This document shows, in pieces, positions 33,015 to 41,796 of a stretch of DNA of 64,000 nucleotides; position 1 is the first letter of the stretch, and every line of letters begins with the position of its first letter. The notes beneath the pieces are model-generated. The model had not been told where the DNA came from. It worked only from the letters and a program-made list of their open reading frames with translations, and searched no databases. The stretch is from Candidatus Polarisedimenticolia bacterium. Its GTDB lineage: Bacteria; Acidobacteriota; Polarisedimenticolia; Gp22-AA2; AA152. The DNA lies in assembly GCA_036004685.1 (NCBI GenBank), contig DASYRE010000011.1, positions 1 through 64,000 on the forward strand. Reading direction: 5' to 3'. The translations under genes were made by a program, and so were the position numbers.

Positions 33015-33982
33015 TCTCGTACGTCCTGCGGCGGTTGCTGAGCCTGCTCCCCGTCCTATGGGCCGTGGTCACGATCATCTGGGTTTGCGTCTTCCTCCTG
33101 CCCGGCGATCCGGCGAGTCTCCTGGCGGGCGGGCAGCGCTCCGACCCGCGCGTGATCGCCCGGATCCGCTCGGAATGGGGGCTGGACGATCCGGCGGGAA
33201 AGCAGTACCTGCGATACCTGGCCCGCCTGGCGCGCGGCGATCTCGGGACTTCGTACCTCCAGGGCCGGCCCGTCGCCCGCGTGATCGGAGAGGCTTTCCC
33301 CCCGACCGCCTTCCTCGCCGTGTCGGCGATGCTCCTGGCATCCCTCGGGGGGATCGGCCTCGGGCTCCTCTCCGCCGCCCACGCGCGGCGCTGGCTGGAT
33401 GACCTGCTGACCTTTCTCTCGCTCGTGTTCGTCTCGCTTCCCGCCTTCTGGCTGGGACTGATGCTCATCCTTCTGTTCGCCTCGCGCCTGGGGTGGCTGC
33501 CGGTCCTCGGCTACGGGATGGAGGGGTTGCGGATCCCGGGGACGGGAATCCGCCTCCCCGAGCTGAGGCACCTGGTCCTTCCCGCGTTCACCCTCGGCCT
33601 GATCTCCATGGGAACGGTCGCCCGGATCACGCGGGCCGCCCTGCTGGACGTCCTCGGCAGCGACTTCATCCGCAGCTCCGCCGCCCGGGGGAGCGCCCCC
33701 ACCGTCCTCTACCTGCGTCATGCGCTGCGCAACGCCCTGATCCCCGTCGTGACGGTCATCGGAATCGATTTCGCCGCGCTGCTCGGCGGGGCGGTCGCCA
33801 CCGAGTTCGTCTTCGCGTGGCCCGGCCTCGGGAAGGCCATCGTCCGGGGCATCGCCGATCGGGACCTCCCCCTCGTGGAAGGCGGGGTCCTCTGCCTGAG
33901 CCTCGCGTTCATCCTCGTGAACCTGGCGGTCGATCTCTGCTATCTGGCCGTGGATCCGCGGGTCCGGCTCCGAAACTCCTGA
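33011..33982 (+). CDS. Peptide/nickel-type ABC transporter permease (OppB/DppB family)
   Basis: A 323-residue permease beginning at GTG 33011, overlapping the previous stop (GTGA). The N terminus ISYVLRRLLSLLPVLWAVVTIIWVCVFLLPGDPA is the OppB signature. RYLARLARGDLGTSY and the ATPase-docking loop DFIRSSAARGSAPTVLYLRHALRNALIPVVTV are present. The gene order C-A-B, without OppD/OppF ATPases, differs from the usual operon, so the ATPases must be encoded elsewhere. Confidence 0.9.
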   Translation: MISYVLRRLLSLLPVLWAVVTIIWVCVFLLPGDPASLLAGGQRSDPRVIARIRSEWGLDDPAGKQYLRYLARLARGDLGTSYLQGRPVARVIGEAFPPTAFLAVSAMLLASLGGIGLGLLSAAHARRWLDDLLTFLSLVFVSLPAFWLGLMLILLFASRLGWLPVLGYGMEGLRIPGTGIRLPELRHLVLPAFTLGLISMGTVARITRAALLDVLGSDFIRSSAARGSAPTVLYLRHALRNALIPVVTVIGIDFAALLGGAVATEFVFAWPGLGKAIVRGIADRDLPLVEGGVLCLSLAFILVNLAVDLCYLAVDPRVRLRNS

Positions 33983-33994
33983 TAGAATAAGGTC

Positions 33995-35065
33995 ATGCAC
34001 CGAAATCTCTACGGCAGCAGCCGGGAGGATCTCCGGGAGATCCTCTCGCCTCTCTCCGACAAGCCCTTTCATGCCGGGCAGATCTACCGCTGGATGCACG
34101 CGCGCGGCGAGCGCGATTTCGCCCGCATGAGCAATCTTCCACGCTCCCTGCGCGCGGGGCTCTCGGAGCGTTATCGCGTCGGGCTGCCGGAGGTGGAGCA
34201 GCGCCTCCGATCCTCCGACGGGACGATCAAGTACCTTCTGCGGCTGGACGACGGCAAGGCCGTGGAGTCGGTATACATCCCGGAGCGTGAGCGCCTCACC
34301 TTCTGCATCTCCTCCCAGATCGGCTGCCCCCTGGCGTGCACTTTCTGCCTGACCGGAAGGATGGGGCTCGTGCGCCAGCTCTCCGCCGGAGAGATCGCGG
34401 GACAGGTTGCCGTGCTCGCCGGCGATCACCGCCTCGCCGCCAACGACTACAACCTGGTCTTCATGGGGATGGGGGAGCCGCTCAACAATTATGAGAACGT
34501 CCTGGCGGCGTTCCGCCTCCTGACGGATCCGGAGGGGTTCGGCATCGCGCCGAGGCACGTCACCCTTTCCACCGCGGGAGTCCTGCCGGGACTGCGGCGG
34601 CTGGCGGGGGAGAGCCCGCGGCCCCGGATCGCCGTGTCGCTGTCGGCCACGACCGACGCGCTTCGGAACGAGCTGATGCCGATCAACAAGGCCTATCCTC
34701 TCGCCGCGCTCTTCGAGGCGCTGCGGGCCATCCCGCTCGCGCCGCGCGAGCGGATCACACTCGAATACGTCCTGCTGCAGGGGATCAACGATTCCCTCGC
34801 CGACGCCCTTCGCCTGGCCGCGCTCGCCGGCCAGCTGCCGGTCAAGATCAATCTGATCCCCTACAACGAGGCGTCGGTCGACGGATACGCCGCTTCGGCG
34901 CCGCCGGCGGCCCGGGCGTTCCGCGACCTGCTCATGAGCCGCGGACTGCGCGCCTCGATCCGCCGGCGCCGGGGCGCCGACGTCTCCGCCGCCTGCGGAC
35001 AGCTGGCGATCCTCGACGCGAACACTCTCCAACGTCCCGTCCGGGCATTCGAGGAGCTGCGATGA
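33995..35065 (+). CDS. rlmN: 23S rRNA (A2503-C2)/tRNA (A37-C2) methyltransferase
   Basis: A 356-residue radical SAM enzyme with cluster cysteines 111, 115 and 118 in CPLACTFC. It has the GEPLNNYENV SAM-binding block and the C-terminal catalytic cysteine in VSAACGQL, which is needed to resolve the methyl-protein intermediate. The N-terminal domain (KPFHAGQIYRWMHARG) binds RNA. TAGAAT (33983-33988) stands six bases before the ATG, which suggests that the gene can also be transcribed as a leaderless mRNA. Confidence 0.95.
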   Translation: MHRNLYGSSREDLREILSPLSDKPFHAGQIYRWMHARGERDFARMSNLPRSLRAGLSERYRVGLPEVEQRLRSSDGTIKYLLRLDDGKAVESVYIPERERLTFCISSQIGCPLACTFCLTGRMGLVRQLSAGEIAGQVAVLAGDHRLAANDYNLVFMGMGEPLNNYENVLAAFRLLTDPEGFGIAPRHVTLSTAGVLPGLRRLAGESPRPRIAVSLSATTDALRNELMPINKAYPLAALFEALRAIPLAPRERITLEYVLLQGINDSLADALRLAALAGQLPVKINLIPYNEASVDGYAASAPPAARAFRDLLMSRGLRASIRRRRGADVSAACGQLAILDANTLQRPVRAFEELR

Positions 35066-35817
35066 TCGATCTGACGGGGAAGAAGGCAGTCGTGACCGGG
35101 GGCTCCCGCGGCATCGGGCGGGCCGCCTGCCGGCTGCTGGCGCGCGCGGGAGCCGACGTGACGCTCGGATATCGCCGGGACGGCGAAGCGGCCGCCGGCG
35201 CGGCGGCGGAGATCCGGAAGATGGGAAGAGCGGCGCTGGCCGTCGCCGGCGATCTCTCCCGGCCGAAGGACGCCGAGACGCTCATCGGGGCCGCGCTGGA
35301 AGCCATGGGCCGCGTCGACATCCTGGTCAACAACCATGGGATCTGGAAGGACGGGCCGATCGACTCCATGACCGAGGAGGACTGGGACGAGACGCTCGAA
35401 GTCAACCTGAAGGGGATCTTCCTTTGCACGCGCGCCGTCCTGCCCGCGATGTTCCGCCAGGGCTCGGGCCGGATCATCAACATCGCCTCCACGGCCGGGC
35501 AGCGCGGCGAGGCGGGACATTCCCATTACGCCGCTTCGAAAGGGGGCGTCATCTCCTTCACCAAAAGCCTCGGCCCGGAGCTGTGCGGGCGCGGCATCTT
35601 GGTGAATTGCGTGGCCCCGGGCTGGGTCGACACCGACATGAGCGCCGCGGCGCTGGCAGGTCCCGAACGGGAGAAGATCCTCGCCACGATCCCGATGCGC
35701 CGGGCCGGCAGCGCCGAGGAGATCGCCGGCGGGATTCTCTTCTTCGCCTCCGATCTCTCGACCTATTGCTGCGGCGAGGTCCTGAACATCAACGGCGCTT
35801 CGGTGCTGTGCGGTTGA
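35062..35817 (+). CDS. Short-chain dehydrogenase, FabG-like
   Basis: A 251-residue classical SDR coupled to rlmN by an ATGA overlap. The cofactor loop is TGGSRGIG, followed by NNHG, catalytic Ser in NIASTAG and YxxxK in HYAASKGG. The pattern fits NADPH-dependent 3-oxoacyl-ACP reductase, but many SDRs share it and no other fatty-acid gene is adjacent, so the substrate is open. Confidence 0.85.
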   Translation: MIDLTGKKAVVTGGSRGIGRAACRLLARAGADVTLGYRRDGEAAAGAAAEIRKMGRAALAVAGDLSRPKDAETLIGAALEAMGRVDILVNNHGIWKDGPIDSMTEEDWDETLEVNLKGIFLCTRAVLPAMFRQGSGRIINIASTAGQRGEAGHSHYAASKGGVISFTKSLGPELCGRGILVNCVAPGWVDTDMSAAALAGPEREKILATIPMRRAGSAEEIAGGILFFASDLSTYCCGEVLNINGASVLCG

Positions 35818-35843
35818 CAAAAGAGCCCTGTTTCAGGCATAAA
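35814..35843 (+). promoter_or_regulatory. Promoter of the ferredoxin gene
   Basis: TTGACA (35814-35819) overlaps the stop of the SDR gene; after 18 bases follows CATAAA (35838-35843). Confidence 0.6.
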
Positions 35844-35916
35844 TTCCCCCACACACCGGCGGCATCGGATGGATGCCCCTCCCGGGGCCCGCGGCCGCTT
35901 TGAGGAGAACGAAGCA

Positions 35917-36228
35917 ATGGCTTACGTCATCACCGAGAAATGCCTGGGAGAGCGTTACGCCACCTGCGTGGCGGTCTGCCCGGTCGACTGCATCTATCCC
36001 GGGGACTATCAGGGACAGGAATTCATGGTGATCGATCCGGTCGTGTGCATCGACTGCGGCGCTTGCCTTCCCGAGTGCCCCATTGAGGCGATCGTCGAAA
36101 CCCCCGAGGAGGATCCCGAGTACGCGAAGATCAACGCCGACCTTTCCCCGCAGTGCAAGGGGAACTCTCCGGTGACGCCGCGTCCCTCCAACGACCCGCC
36201 GCGCAAGCCGACCAACAAGCTGGCGTAG
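35917..36228 (+). CDS. 7Fe-type ferredoxin (3Fe-4S / 4Fe-4S)
   Basis: A 103-residue electron carrier; ATG 35917 follows TGAGGAGAACG, and a longer frame to 35869 is not supported. The first half, CLGERYATCVAVCPVDC, has the spacing of the FdxA-like 7Fe proteins. The second, CIDCGACLPECP, is a standard 4Fe-4S motif. A proline-rich tail follows. It stands alone between its promoter and a strong terminator and probably serves several reductases. Confidence 0.9.
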   Translation: MAYVITEKCLGERYATCVAVCPVDCIYPGDYQGQEFMVIDPVVCIDCGACLPECPIEAIVETPEEDPEYAKINADLSPQCKGNSPVTPRPSNDPPRKPTNKLA

Positions 36229-36244
36229 TCCTCTCACCGACCCA

Positions 36245-36274
36245 GGCCCTTCCGGCAATCCGGAAGGGCCTTTT
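36245..36274 (+). terminator. Rho-independent terminator after the ferredoxin gene
   Basis: A perfect 11-bp stem GGCCCTTCCGG/CCGGAAGGGCC with loop CAAT is followed by TTTT. It also sits at the 3' end of the convergent thiE gene, so it may act in both directions. Confidence 0.92.
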
Positions 36275-36885
36275 CATTCCCAGGAACGTCCGTGGACGAG
36301 CCGGATCAGCTCCGGAACGCTCGCGGCCCGCACGAAGGCCGCGATCATGGCCACCCCGATGAGGGGCAGCCCCCGCAGCTGCCTTAGGTTATCGGGGCCG
36401 ATCCCCCCGATGGCGTAGACGGGAATCCGCACCCTCCGGAGGACCGCCTCCAGCCCGGCGATCCCCACGGGCGGGCCGAACTCCGCTTTCGACGGGGTCG
36501 GGAAGACGGGACCGAAGAAGAGGTAATCCGCCCCCTCCTCTTGGGCTTCCATCGCTTCCTCCAGGGTATGGGCGGAAGCTCCCAGGACGAGGTCCTCCCC
36601 GCCCCATCGTCGCACGGCCCCCAGGGGAAGCCCCGACCTCCCGAGATGCAGGCCCGGGGCCGAGGCGGCGAGAGCGACATCCAGCCGGTCATTCACGAAG
36701 ACGGTGGCCCGGGTGTCGCGGGCCGCCTCCATGGCGTCCCGCGCCAGGTGAAGCAGCGCCCGGCCGCCCAGGTCCTTCTCGCGGACTTGAATCCTGTCCA
36801 CGCCCGCGGCCGCCGCCTCCCGGACGAGGCGAGGCAGGAAGCTCTCCGAGGCAAGGCGCCGGTCGGTGACCAGATAGGCTTCCAC
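36274..36885 (-). CDS. thiE: Thiamine-phosphate synthase
   Basis: A 203-residue TIM-barrel enzyme joining HMP-PP and HET-P to thiamine phosphate. GTG 36885 (VEAYLVTDRR) is the likely start. Landmarks are the pyrophosphate loop IQVREKDLGG, the Asp in VFVNDRLDVA, GLHLGRSGLPLG, FFGPVFPTPSK and the C-terminal YAIGGIGPDNL. No other thi gene is nearby. Some members of this family are TenI-type isomerases, but the VREK and GPV.PT motifs favour ThiE. Confidence 0.88.
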   Translation of the reverse strand: MEAYLVTDRRLASESFLPRLVREAAAAGVDRIQVREKDLGGRALLHLARDAMEAARDTRATVFVNDRLDVALAASAPGLHLGRSGLPLGAVRRWGGEDLVLGASAHTLEEAMEAQEEGADYLFFGPVFPTPSKAEFGPPVGIAGLEAVLRRVRIPVYAIGGIGPDNLRQLRGLPLIGVAMIAAFVRAASVPELIRLVHGRSWE

Positions 36886-36896
36886 GCGCGGGCTCG

Positions 36897-37136
36897 CTAA
36901 CGTCGTTCCATCCGGATGAATCCCACCGAATCGATCACGCCCACGAGAAGGTGCAGCAGGCCGACGCCCGAGACGGCGCCGCGGGTGAAGGGGCTCAGGC
37001 AGAGGGCGCGGACGGCGGGGAGCTTCGCCACGAAGTAGTTCCCCTCCCAAAGGGAGGACCAGGGAACGAGGAGGAGGAAGAGGCCCGCTTCGAAAAGATA
37101 GAAGAGATAGACGAGCGCGCCGATTCGCTCCTTCAT
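36897..37136 (-). CDS. Small two-span membrane protein
   Basis: A 79-residue protein with hydrophobic segments at residues 7-26 (ALVYLFYLFEAGLFLLLVPW) and 54-74 (AVSGVGLLHLLVGVIDSVGF). No family is recognised. It lies between the Lon-type protease and thiE on the same strand with short spacers (11 bases each side), so it is probably in their operon. It could be an adaptor or substrate of the protease; this is speculation from position only. Confidence 0.6.
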   Translation of the reverse strand: MKERIGALVYLFYLFEAGLFLLLVPWSSLWEGNYFVAKLPAVRALCLSPFTRGAVSGVGLLHLLVGVIDSVGFIRMERR

Positions 37137-37147
37137 CCCCGCCCGCC

Positions 37148-39586
37148 TCAGTCCGACGGCGGCGGGGCGAAGTTCCGGATCTTCTGGGCGAGATCGAGCA
37201 GGCGGCGATTGACCCGGAAGTTGACCGATTCCTCCGGATAGCCCCCGCCGGGCAGCGGCTCCCCCGCCTGGACTCCGCTGAGAAGGGTGATCCCCTCGTC
37301 GACGTTGCGGTGGGCGTAGATGTGGAACTTCCCCTCCTCCACCGCCTTCGTGACGTCGTGCCGGAGCATGAGGTCCGGGACGTTGCGGTCGGGAATCAGG
37401 ACGCCTTGAGTTCCGCTGATACCGCGCGCCCGGCAGGCGTCGAAGAACCCCTCCACTTTTTCGTTGACGCCGCCGATGGGCTGGATCTCCCCCGCCTGGT
37501 TGATCGAGCCGGTGACCGCGAGGTCCTGGCGGATCGGCAGCTGGGCGAGAGCCGAGAGGATCGCGTAGGCCTCGGCAGAGGAGGCCGAATCGCCGTCGAC
37601 GCCCGAGTAATTCTGCTCGAAGGCGAGCGAGGCGGTCATCGTGAGCGGCTTGTCCTGGGCGTATTTTCGGCGCAGGTAGCCCGACAGGATGAGAACCCCC
37701 TTGTCGTGGGTGGCCCCCGAGAGCCGGGCCTCCCTCTCGATGTTGACGACCCCCGACCGGCCCATCGCCACGGTGGCGCTGACGCGCGCCGGGATGCCGA
37801 ACGTGTGGTCCCCCAGGTCGTACAGGGCGAGAGCGTTGACCTGGCCGATTTTCTTTCCGGAGACGTCGAGCAGGATCGTCCCCTGCGCGATGCGCTCCTG
37901 GATCCGGTTCTCGATCAGGTTGGTGCGATAGACCTGGTGCTCGAGGGCCTGGGCTACGTGGCGGCGCTCCACGAGCTTCTTTCCCTCCTGCACGGCCCAG
38001 AAGGAGGACTCGCGAACGAGATCGGCCAGGTCGTCGAAGCGGGTGGAGATCTTCCCCGTCCGCCCCGACATCCGCATGGCCGTCTCGATGATCTCCTCGA
38101 GCGCCTCCCGCTCGAACGGCAGGAGCCCGTCGTCATTGCACTTCTTCTTCACGTAGCAGATCACGTTCATCAGGTTCTCGTCGTTGAGCTCGATGGCGTT
38201 GTCGAACTCCGCCTTGACCTTGAAGACCTTGGCGAAGTCCTCGTCCCGCAGCAGGAGCAGGCGATAGATCGACTCCGTGCCGATCAGCACCACCTTCACG
38301 GACAGCGGAATCGGCTCCGGCTTCAAGGTCGTCGTCGGGCCCAGGATCCACTCCTGGCTCTGAATCTCCGTGACCTTGTTGCGGAGGTTCCGCTTGAGCG
38401 TATGGTAGACTCCGGGCTCCGCCAGGACATCCATCGCGTTGAGAACGAGGAACCCGCCGTTGGCGTGCAGGAGAGAGCCCGCCCGGATCTGGGTGAAGTT
38501 CGTGTGCTCCACGCCGCGGAGGTCGCGGAACCGCTCCACCATCCCGAAAAGGTTCTTGTAGCTGGGCGAGGTCTCGAAGATGACCGGGGATCCCTTCAAC
38601 TCCGAGTTGTCGACGATGACGTTGACCTGGTATTCGAGGAATTCGTCCTTGCTCCGCTCGCCCGTCAGCTCCTGCAAGGGGCTGGGCGGCTCGGCGGGCG
38701 GCTCGCGGAAGCGATCGAGCTCCTCGAGGATCGACTCGGCCGCCTCGTCCAGGTATTCGGAGACGTTCTCCTCGGGAAAGTCCTTCCGCACCTCGTCCAC
38801 CGTCTCCTTGATGAGGGGCATCGTCGCGTTTCGATCGAGACGGTCGATTTCCTCGCGAATCCGGCGCTCCACCTTGCGGACGTCCCGGGAGAGGTTCTCC
38901 ATCTCGACCTGGAGGGTGCCGAGGGTCTCCCGGATCCTCTTGAGGTCCTCCGCCTTGAACTTCCCCGCCTCCACGAGGTTCTCGAGCTGATCGATTTCGA
39001 TGGCGTTGCCGGCGACCAGGGGCATGAGAACGGGGCGGGGGATGGGGCCGGCCTGGACCTGGACCAGGGCGAAGCCGCTGCTCTCGACCTTCTTCTCGAA
39101 CTGCTTGATGCGCTCCCGCTCCTCCTCCTTGAGCTTCTCGATCGTCTGCTTCCGGCGCTCGCGGTAATCGGGAGCTTCGAAGATCTGCGGGAGATTGCGC
39201 TTCAGGTTGACCACCACCTCTTCCATCGCGTCCCGGAAGGCGCAGCCGCGGCCCGCCGGGAAGACCAGCAGCCGCGGGCGATCCGGCTCCCGGAAGTTGT
39301 TGAGGTAGCAGAGATCCTCGGGGGGTTTCCCGCGCCCGCGGCGCTCCTCCAGCAGCCGCCGGACCGCGGTGGTGCGGCCGACCCCGACCTCCCCGGAGAC
39401 GAAGATGTTGTATCCCGTCTCGCGAACCCCGAAGCCGAGCTTCAGGGAGGAAAGCGCCCGATCCTGCCCGATCAGGACCTGGCAGGGATCGACGTCGTCG
39501 GTCGTCTTGAACCCGAACCGCGAGAGATCGCAGCGCCAGCGCACCTCGTCGGAACCGAGCTCGTGCGGATCGCGCTCCTTGGCCAT
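37148..39586 (-). CDS. Lon-type (LonB/LonC-like) AAA-family protease
   Basis: An 812-residue protein, ATG 39586 after AGGAGACCTG; a longer frame upstream is not supported. The N-terminal part has a Walker A-like SGEVGVGRTT and a long charged coiled coil (IEKLKEEERERIKQFEKKVE). HANGGFLVLNAMDVL and IGTESIYRLLLLRDEDF belong to the AAA core with an unusual insertion. The C-terminal S16 protease domain has the catalytic serine in VDGDSASSAEAYA and lysine in GVNEKVEGFF. This is the AAA_32/Lon-like group common in bacteria, not classical LonA. Substrates are unknown. Confidence 0.92.
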   Translation of the reverse strand: MAKERDPHELGSDEVRWRCDLSRFGFKTTDDVDPCQVLIGQDRALSSLKLGFGVRETGYNIFVSGEVGVGRTTAVRRLLEERRGRGKPPEDLCYLNNFREPDRPRLLVFPAGRGCAFRDAMEEVVVNLKRNLPQIFEAPDYRERRKQTIEKLKEEERERIKQFEKKVESSGFALVQVQAGPIPRPVLMPLVAGNAIEIDQLENLVEAGKFKAEDLKRIRETLGTLQVEMENLSRDVRKVERRIREEIDRLDRNATMPLIKETVDEVRKDFPEENVSEYLDEAAESILEELDRFREPPAEPPSPLQELTGERSKDEFLEYQVNVIVDNSELKGSPVIFETSPSYKNLFGMVERFRDLRGVEHTNFTQIRAGSLLHANGGFLVLNAMDVLAEPGVYHTLKRNLRNKVTEIQSQEWILGPTTTLKPEPIPLSVKVVLIGTESIYRLLLLRDEDFAKVFKVKAEFDNAIELNDENLMNVICYVKKKCNDDGLLPFEREALEEIIETAMRMSGRTGKISTRFDDLADLVRESSFWAVQEGKKLVERRHVAQALEHQVYRTNLIENRIQERIAQGTILLDVSGKKIGQVNALALYDLGDHTFGIPARVSATVAMGRSGVVNIEREARLSGATHDKGVLILSGYLRRKYAQDKPLTMTASLAFEQNYSGVDGDSASSAEAYAILSALAQLPIRQDLAVTGSINQAGEIQPIGGVNEKVEGFFDACRARGISGTQGVLIPDRNVPDLMLRHDVTKAVEEGKFHIYAHRNVDEGITLLSGVQAGEPLPGGGYPEESVNFRVNRRLLDLAQKIRNFAPPPSD

Positions 39587-39684
39587 CAGGTCTCCTGCCG
39601 CATCATTCTCGAAAGAGCGCTGCGATGATAACATCCCCTTGAATTCCACTGCAAAAGTCGGGCACGCCGGTGGCGGCCCGGCGT

Positions 39685-39712
39685 TTGACACCCCGGCCTC
39701 ACCTGCTAGAAT
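39685..39712 (+). promoter_or_regulatory. Promoter of mqnA-mqnC
   Basis: TTGACA (39685-39690), 16 bases, TAGAAT (39707-39712). Because the ATG at 39711 is inside the -10 box, the mqnA start must lie downstream, at the GTG at 39738. Confidence 0.85.
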
Positions 39713-39737
39713 GCGGCTTCCTTCTCGGTCCAAAGAC

Positions 39738-40571
39738 GTGAGCCCACTGCGAATCGCGACCGTCTCCTATCTCAACGCGAAACCGCTGACGCGGGGCCTC
39801 CGGACGCGCGCGCTCGGAGGGGACTACGCCGTCACAGAGTCTTCCCCCGCTCTCTGCGCCCGCGACCTCGCTTCCGGCAAAGTCGACGTGGCGCTTATCC
39901 CGAGCATCGAGTACCAGCGGATCCAGGGCCTCCGCGTGCTTCCCGGGATGGCGATCGCCTCGCGGCGCCGGGCGCGCTCGGTTCTGCTCCTTTCCAAGGT
40001 CGCGGCCCCGGAGATCCGCCGCCTGGCCCTGGACGCCTCCTCCAGAACCTCGGCGGTCCTGGCGAGAATCTGGCTGGATCGCCGCGCCCGGAATCGCGTC
40101 GAATACCTCGAGGCGCCGCCGCGGCTGGGAGCAATGCTGGAGCGCTCGGACGCCGCCCTGCTCATCGGCGACGCCGCCTTGCAGGCCGACACCGCGGGGC
40201 TGCGGGTCTACGATCTCGCCGCGGAGTGGTTCGAGATGACGGGGCTCCCCTTCGTCTTCGCCTTCTGGGCGGTGCGGGCCGGGGTCCGCCTGCCGGAGGG
40301 AATCGAGCCGTTCACCGCGTCCCTGGCGCTCGGGCTGGGCTCGCTGTCCGCCATCATCGAAGAGGAAGCGGAGCGGCTGGAGCTGCCGCGGGACCTCCTG
40401 GAGAGCTACTTCCGCCAGAACATCCATTACGATCTGGGGGCGGAGGAGGCGCGCTCCTTCTGGCTCTTCAGCCGTCTGGCGCGCGAGGCGGGGGCGGTCG
40501 AATCGGTTCGCGAGCTCGCGTATCATGAGCCGGCCGCCGGGAGTCTCCGGCAGGCGGGGGAGAGCGGATGA
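39738..40571 (+). CDS. mqnA: Chorismate dehydratase (futalosine menaquinone pathway)
   Basis: A 277-residue MqnA: periplasmic-binding-protein fold, beginning SPLRIATVSYLNAKPLTRG. It has DVALIPSIEYQRIQG, LLIGDAAL and LAAEWFEMTGLPFVFAFWAVR, all typical of the family. It forms 3-(1-carboxyvinyloxy)benzoate from chorismate. It is translationally coupled to mqnC (ATGA overlap). MqnB and MqnD must be elsewhere. Confidence 0.92.
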   Translation: MSPLRIATVSYLNAKPLTRGLRTRALGGDYAVTESSPALCARDLASGKVDVALIPSIEYQRIQGLRVLPGMAIASRRRARSVLLLSKVAAPEIRRLALDASSRTSAVLARIWLDRRARNRVEYLEAPPRLGAMLERSDAALLIGDAALQADTAGLRVYDLAAEWFEMTGLPFVFAFWAVRAGVRLPEGIEPFTASLALGLGSLSAIIEEEAERLELPRDLLESYFRQNIHYDLGAEEARSFWLFSRLAREAGAVESVRELAYHEPAAGSLRQAGESG

Positions 40572-41740
40572 GCGGGACCACGCCGCGAGCGAGAGCGATT
40601 CTGGAGCGGGCCGCCGACGGGGAGCGCCTGTCGACGGCGGAGGCACGGCAGCTTTTCGACGAGGCCAGCCTGATCGATTTGGGACTGGCCGCCGACGCGG
40701 CCCGGACGCGGCTGCATCCCGATCCGATTGTCACCTTCATCGTCGACCGGAACATCAACTACACGAACTTCTGCGTCACCAAATGCTCCTTCTGCGCCTT
40801 CTATCGCCTCCCCGGCGACACGGAGGAGGGATACCTGCACCCGAAGGAGACCCTTTACCGCAAGATCGAGGAGACGATCGACCTCGGCGGAACCGGCATC
40901 CTGATGCAGGGCGGCCATCACCCCACCCTGCCGCTCGAGTGGTACGAGGATCTCCTCGCCTCGTTCAAGGAGCGCTATCCGATCCACATCCATGCTTTCT
41001 CCCCGCCGGAGATCCAGCACATCGTCCACGTGAGCAAGCGGCCGCTTCCGGAGGTCCTGGAGCGCCTCAAGAAGGCGGGGCTCGATTCGATCCCGGGCGG
41101 CGGCGCCGAGATTCTGGTGGACCGCGTCCGGGAGAGGATCGCGCCGCTCAAGCTGAAGTCCGAGGACTGGATGGCGGTGATGGACTGCGCCCACCGGCTG
41201 GGAATTCCGTCGACGGTGACCATGATGTTCGGCCACGTCGAATCGCTGGACGATCGGGTGGAGCATCTCCGCCGGGTCCGGGAGCAGCAGGATCGGACCG
41301 GAGGATTCACCGCCTTCATCGCCTGGACCTATAAGCCCGGCAACACGGAGATGGGAGGACGCGAGACGACCTCGGCCGATTACCTCCGCACGCAGGCAAT
41401 CTCCCGGTTGTTCGTGGACAACATCATGAACATCCAATCCTCCTGGGTGACCCAGGGGACGGAGATCGGCCAGATCGCCCTGCGGTACGGAGCGAACGAC
41501 ATGGGATCGGTGATGATCGAGGAGAACGTCGTCCGGTCGGCCGGAAACACCTATTCCACGTCCCGGGAGGAGCTGGAGCGGCTGATCGTCGAAGCCGGCT
41601 TCCATCCCCGCCAGCGGGACACGCTCTACCGCCTCGTCGACTCCCGCGCCTGGCCGCCGGAAGGAAGCGCGCAGCCGGCCGCCAACCGGCGGGAGCCCGT
41701 GTTCCGTCTGCCGCGGGGCGGGGCGGAGGCCTCCGCCTGA
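40568..41740 (+). CDS. mqnC: Cyclic dehypoxanthine futalosine synthase
   Basis: A 390-residue radical SAM enzyme with the cluster motif CVTKCSFCAF. Further family blocks are GGTGILMQGGHHP, HAFSPPEIQHI, DSIPGGGAEIL and SSWVTQGTEIGQIALRYGAND. It cyclises dehypoxanthinyl futalosine in menaquinone synthesis. MqnE shares the fold, but the IPGGGAEIL and GGHHP blocks favour MqnC. The arginine/alanine-rich tail is probably disordered. Confidence 0.92.
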   Translation: MSGTTPRARAILERAADGERLSTAEARQLFDEASLIDLGLAADAARTRLHPDPIVTFIVDRNINYTNFCVTKCSFCAFYRLPGDTEEGYLHPKETLYRKIEETIDLGGTGILMQGGHHPTLPLEWYEDLLASFKERYPIHIHAFSPPEIQHIVHVSKRPLPEVLERLKKAGLDSIPGGGAEILVDRVRERIAPLKLKSEDWMAVMDCAHRLGIPSTVTMMFGHVESLDDRVEHLRRVREQQDRTGGFTAFIAWTYKPGNTEMGGRETTSADYLRTQAISRLFVDNIMNIQSSWVTQGTEIGQIALRYGANDMGSVMIEENVVRSAGNTYSTSREELERLIVEAGFHPRQRDTLYRLVDSRAWPPEGSAQPAANRREPVFRLPRGGAEASA

Positions 41741-41759
41741 ACCGCCGCGCGGCCGGGCG

Positions 41760-41788
41760 TTGACTTGCCGGGATCCGGGGCCTAGAAT
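41760..41788 (+). promoter_or_regulatory. Promoter of the histidine kinase gene, implying a near-leaderless mRNA
   Basis: TTGACT (41760-41765), 17 bases, TAGAAT (41783-41788). The ATG at 41797 lies eight bases after the -10, leaving room for a leader of only about two bases. Confidence 0.8.
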
Positions 41789-41796
41789 CGCGCCCA

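Noticed and set aside
39711-39737. ATG at 39711 as the mqnA start
   Set aside because: It lies inside the TAGAAT -10 box of a near-consensus promoter; the GTG at 39738 starts the conserved SPLRIATVSYLNAKP segment.
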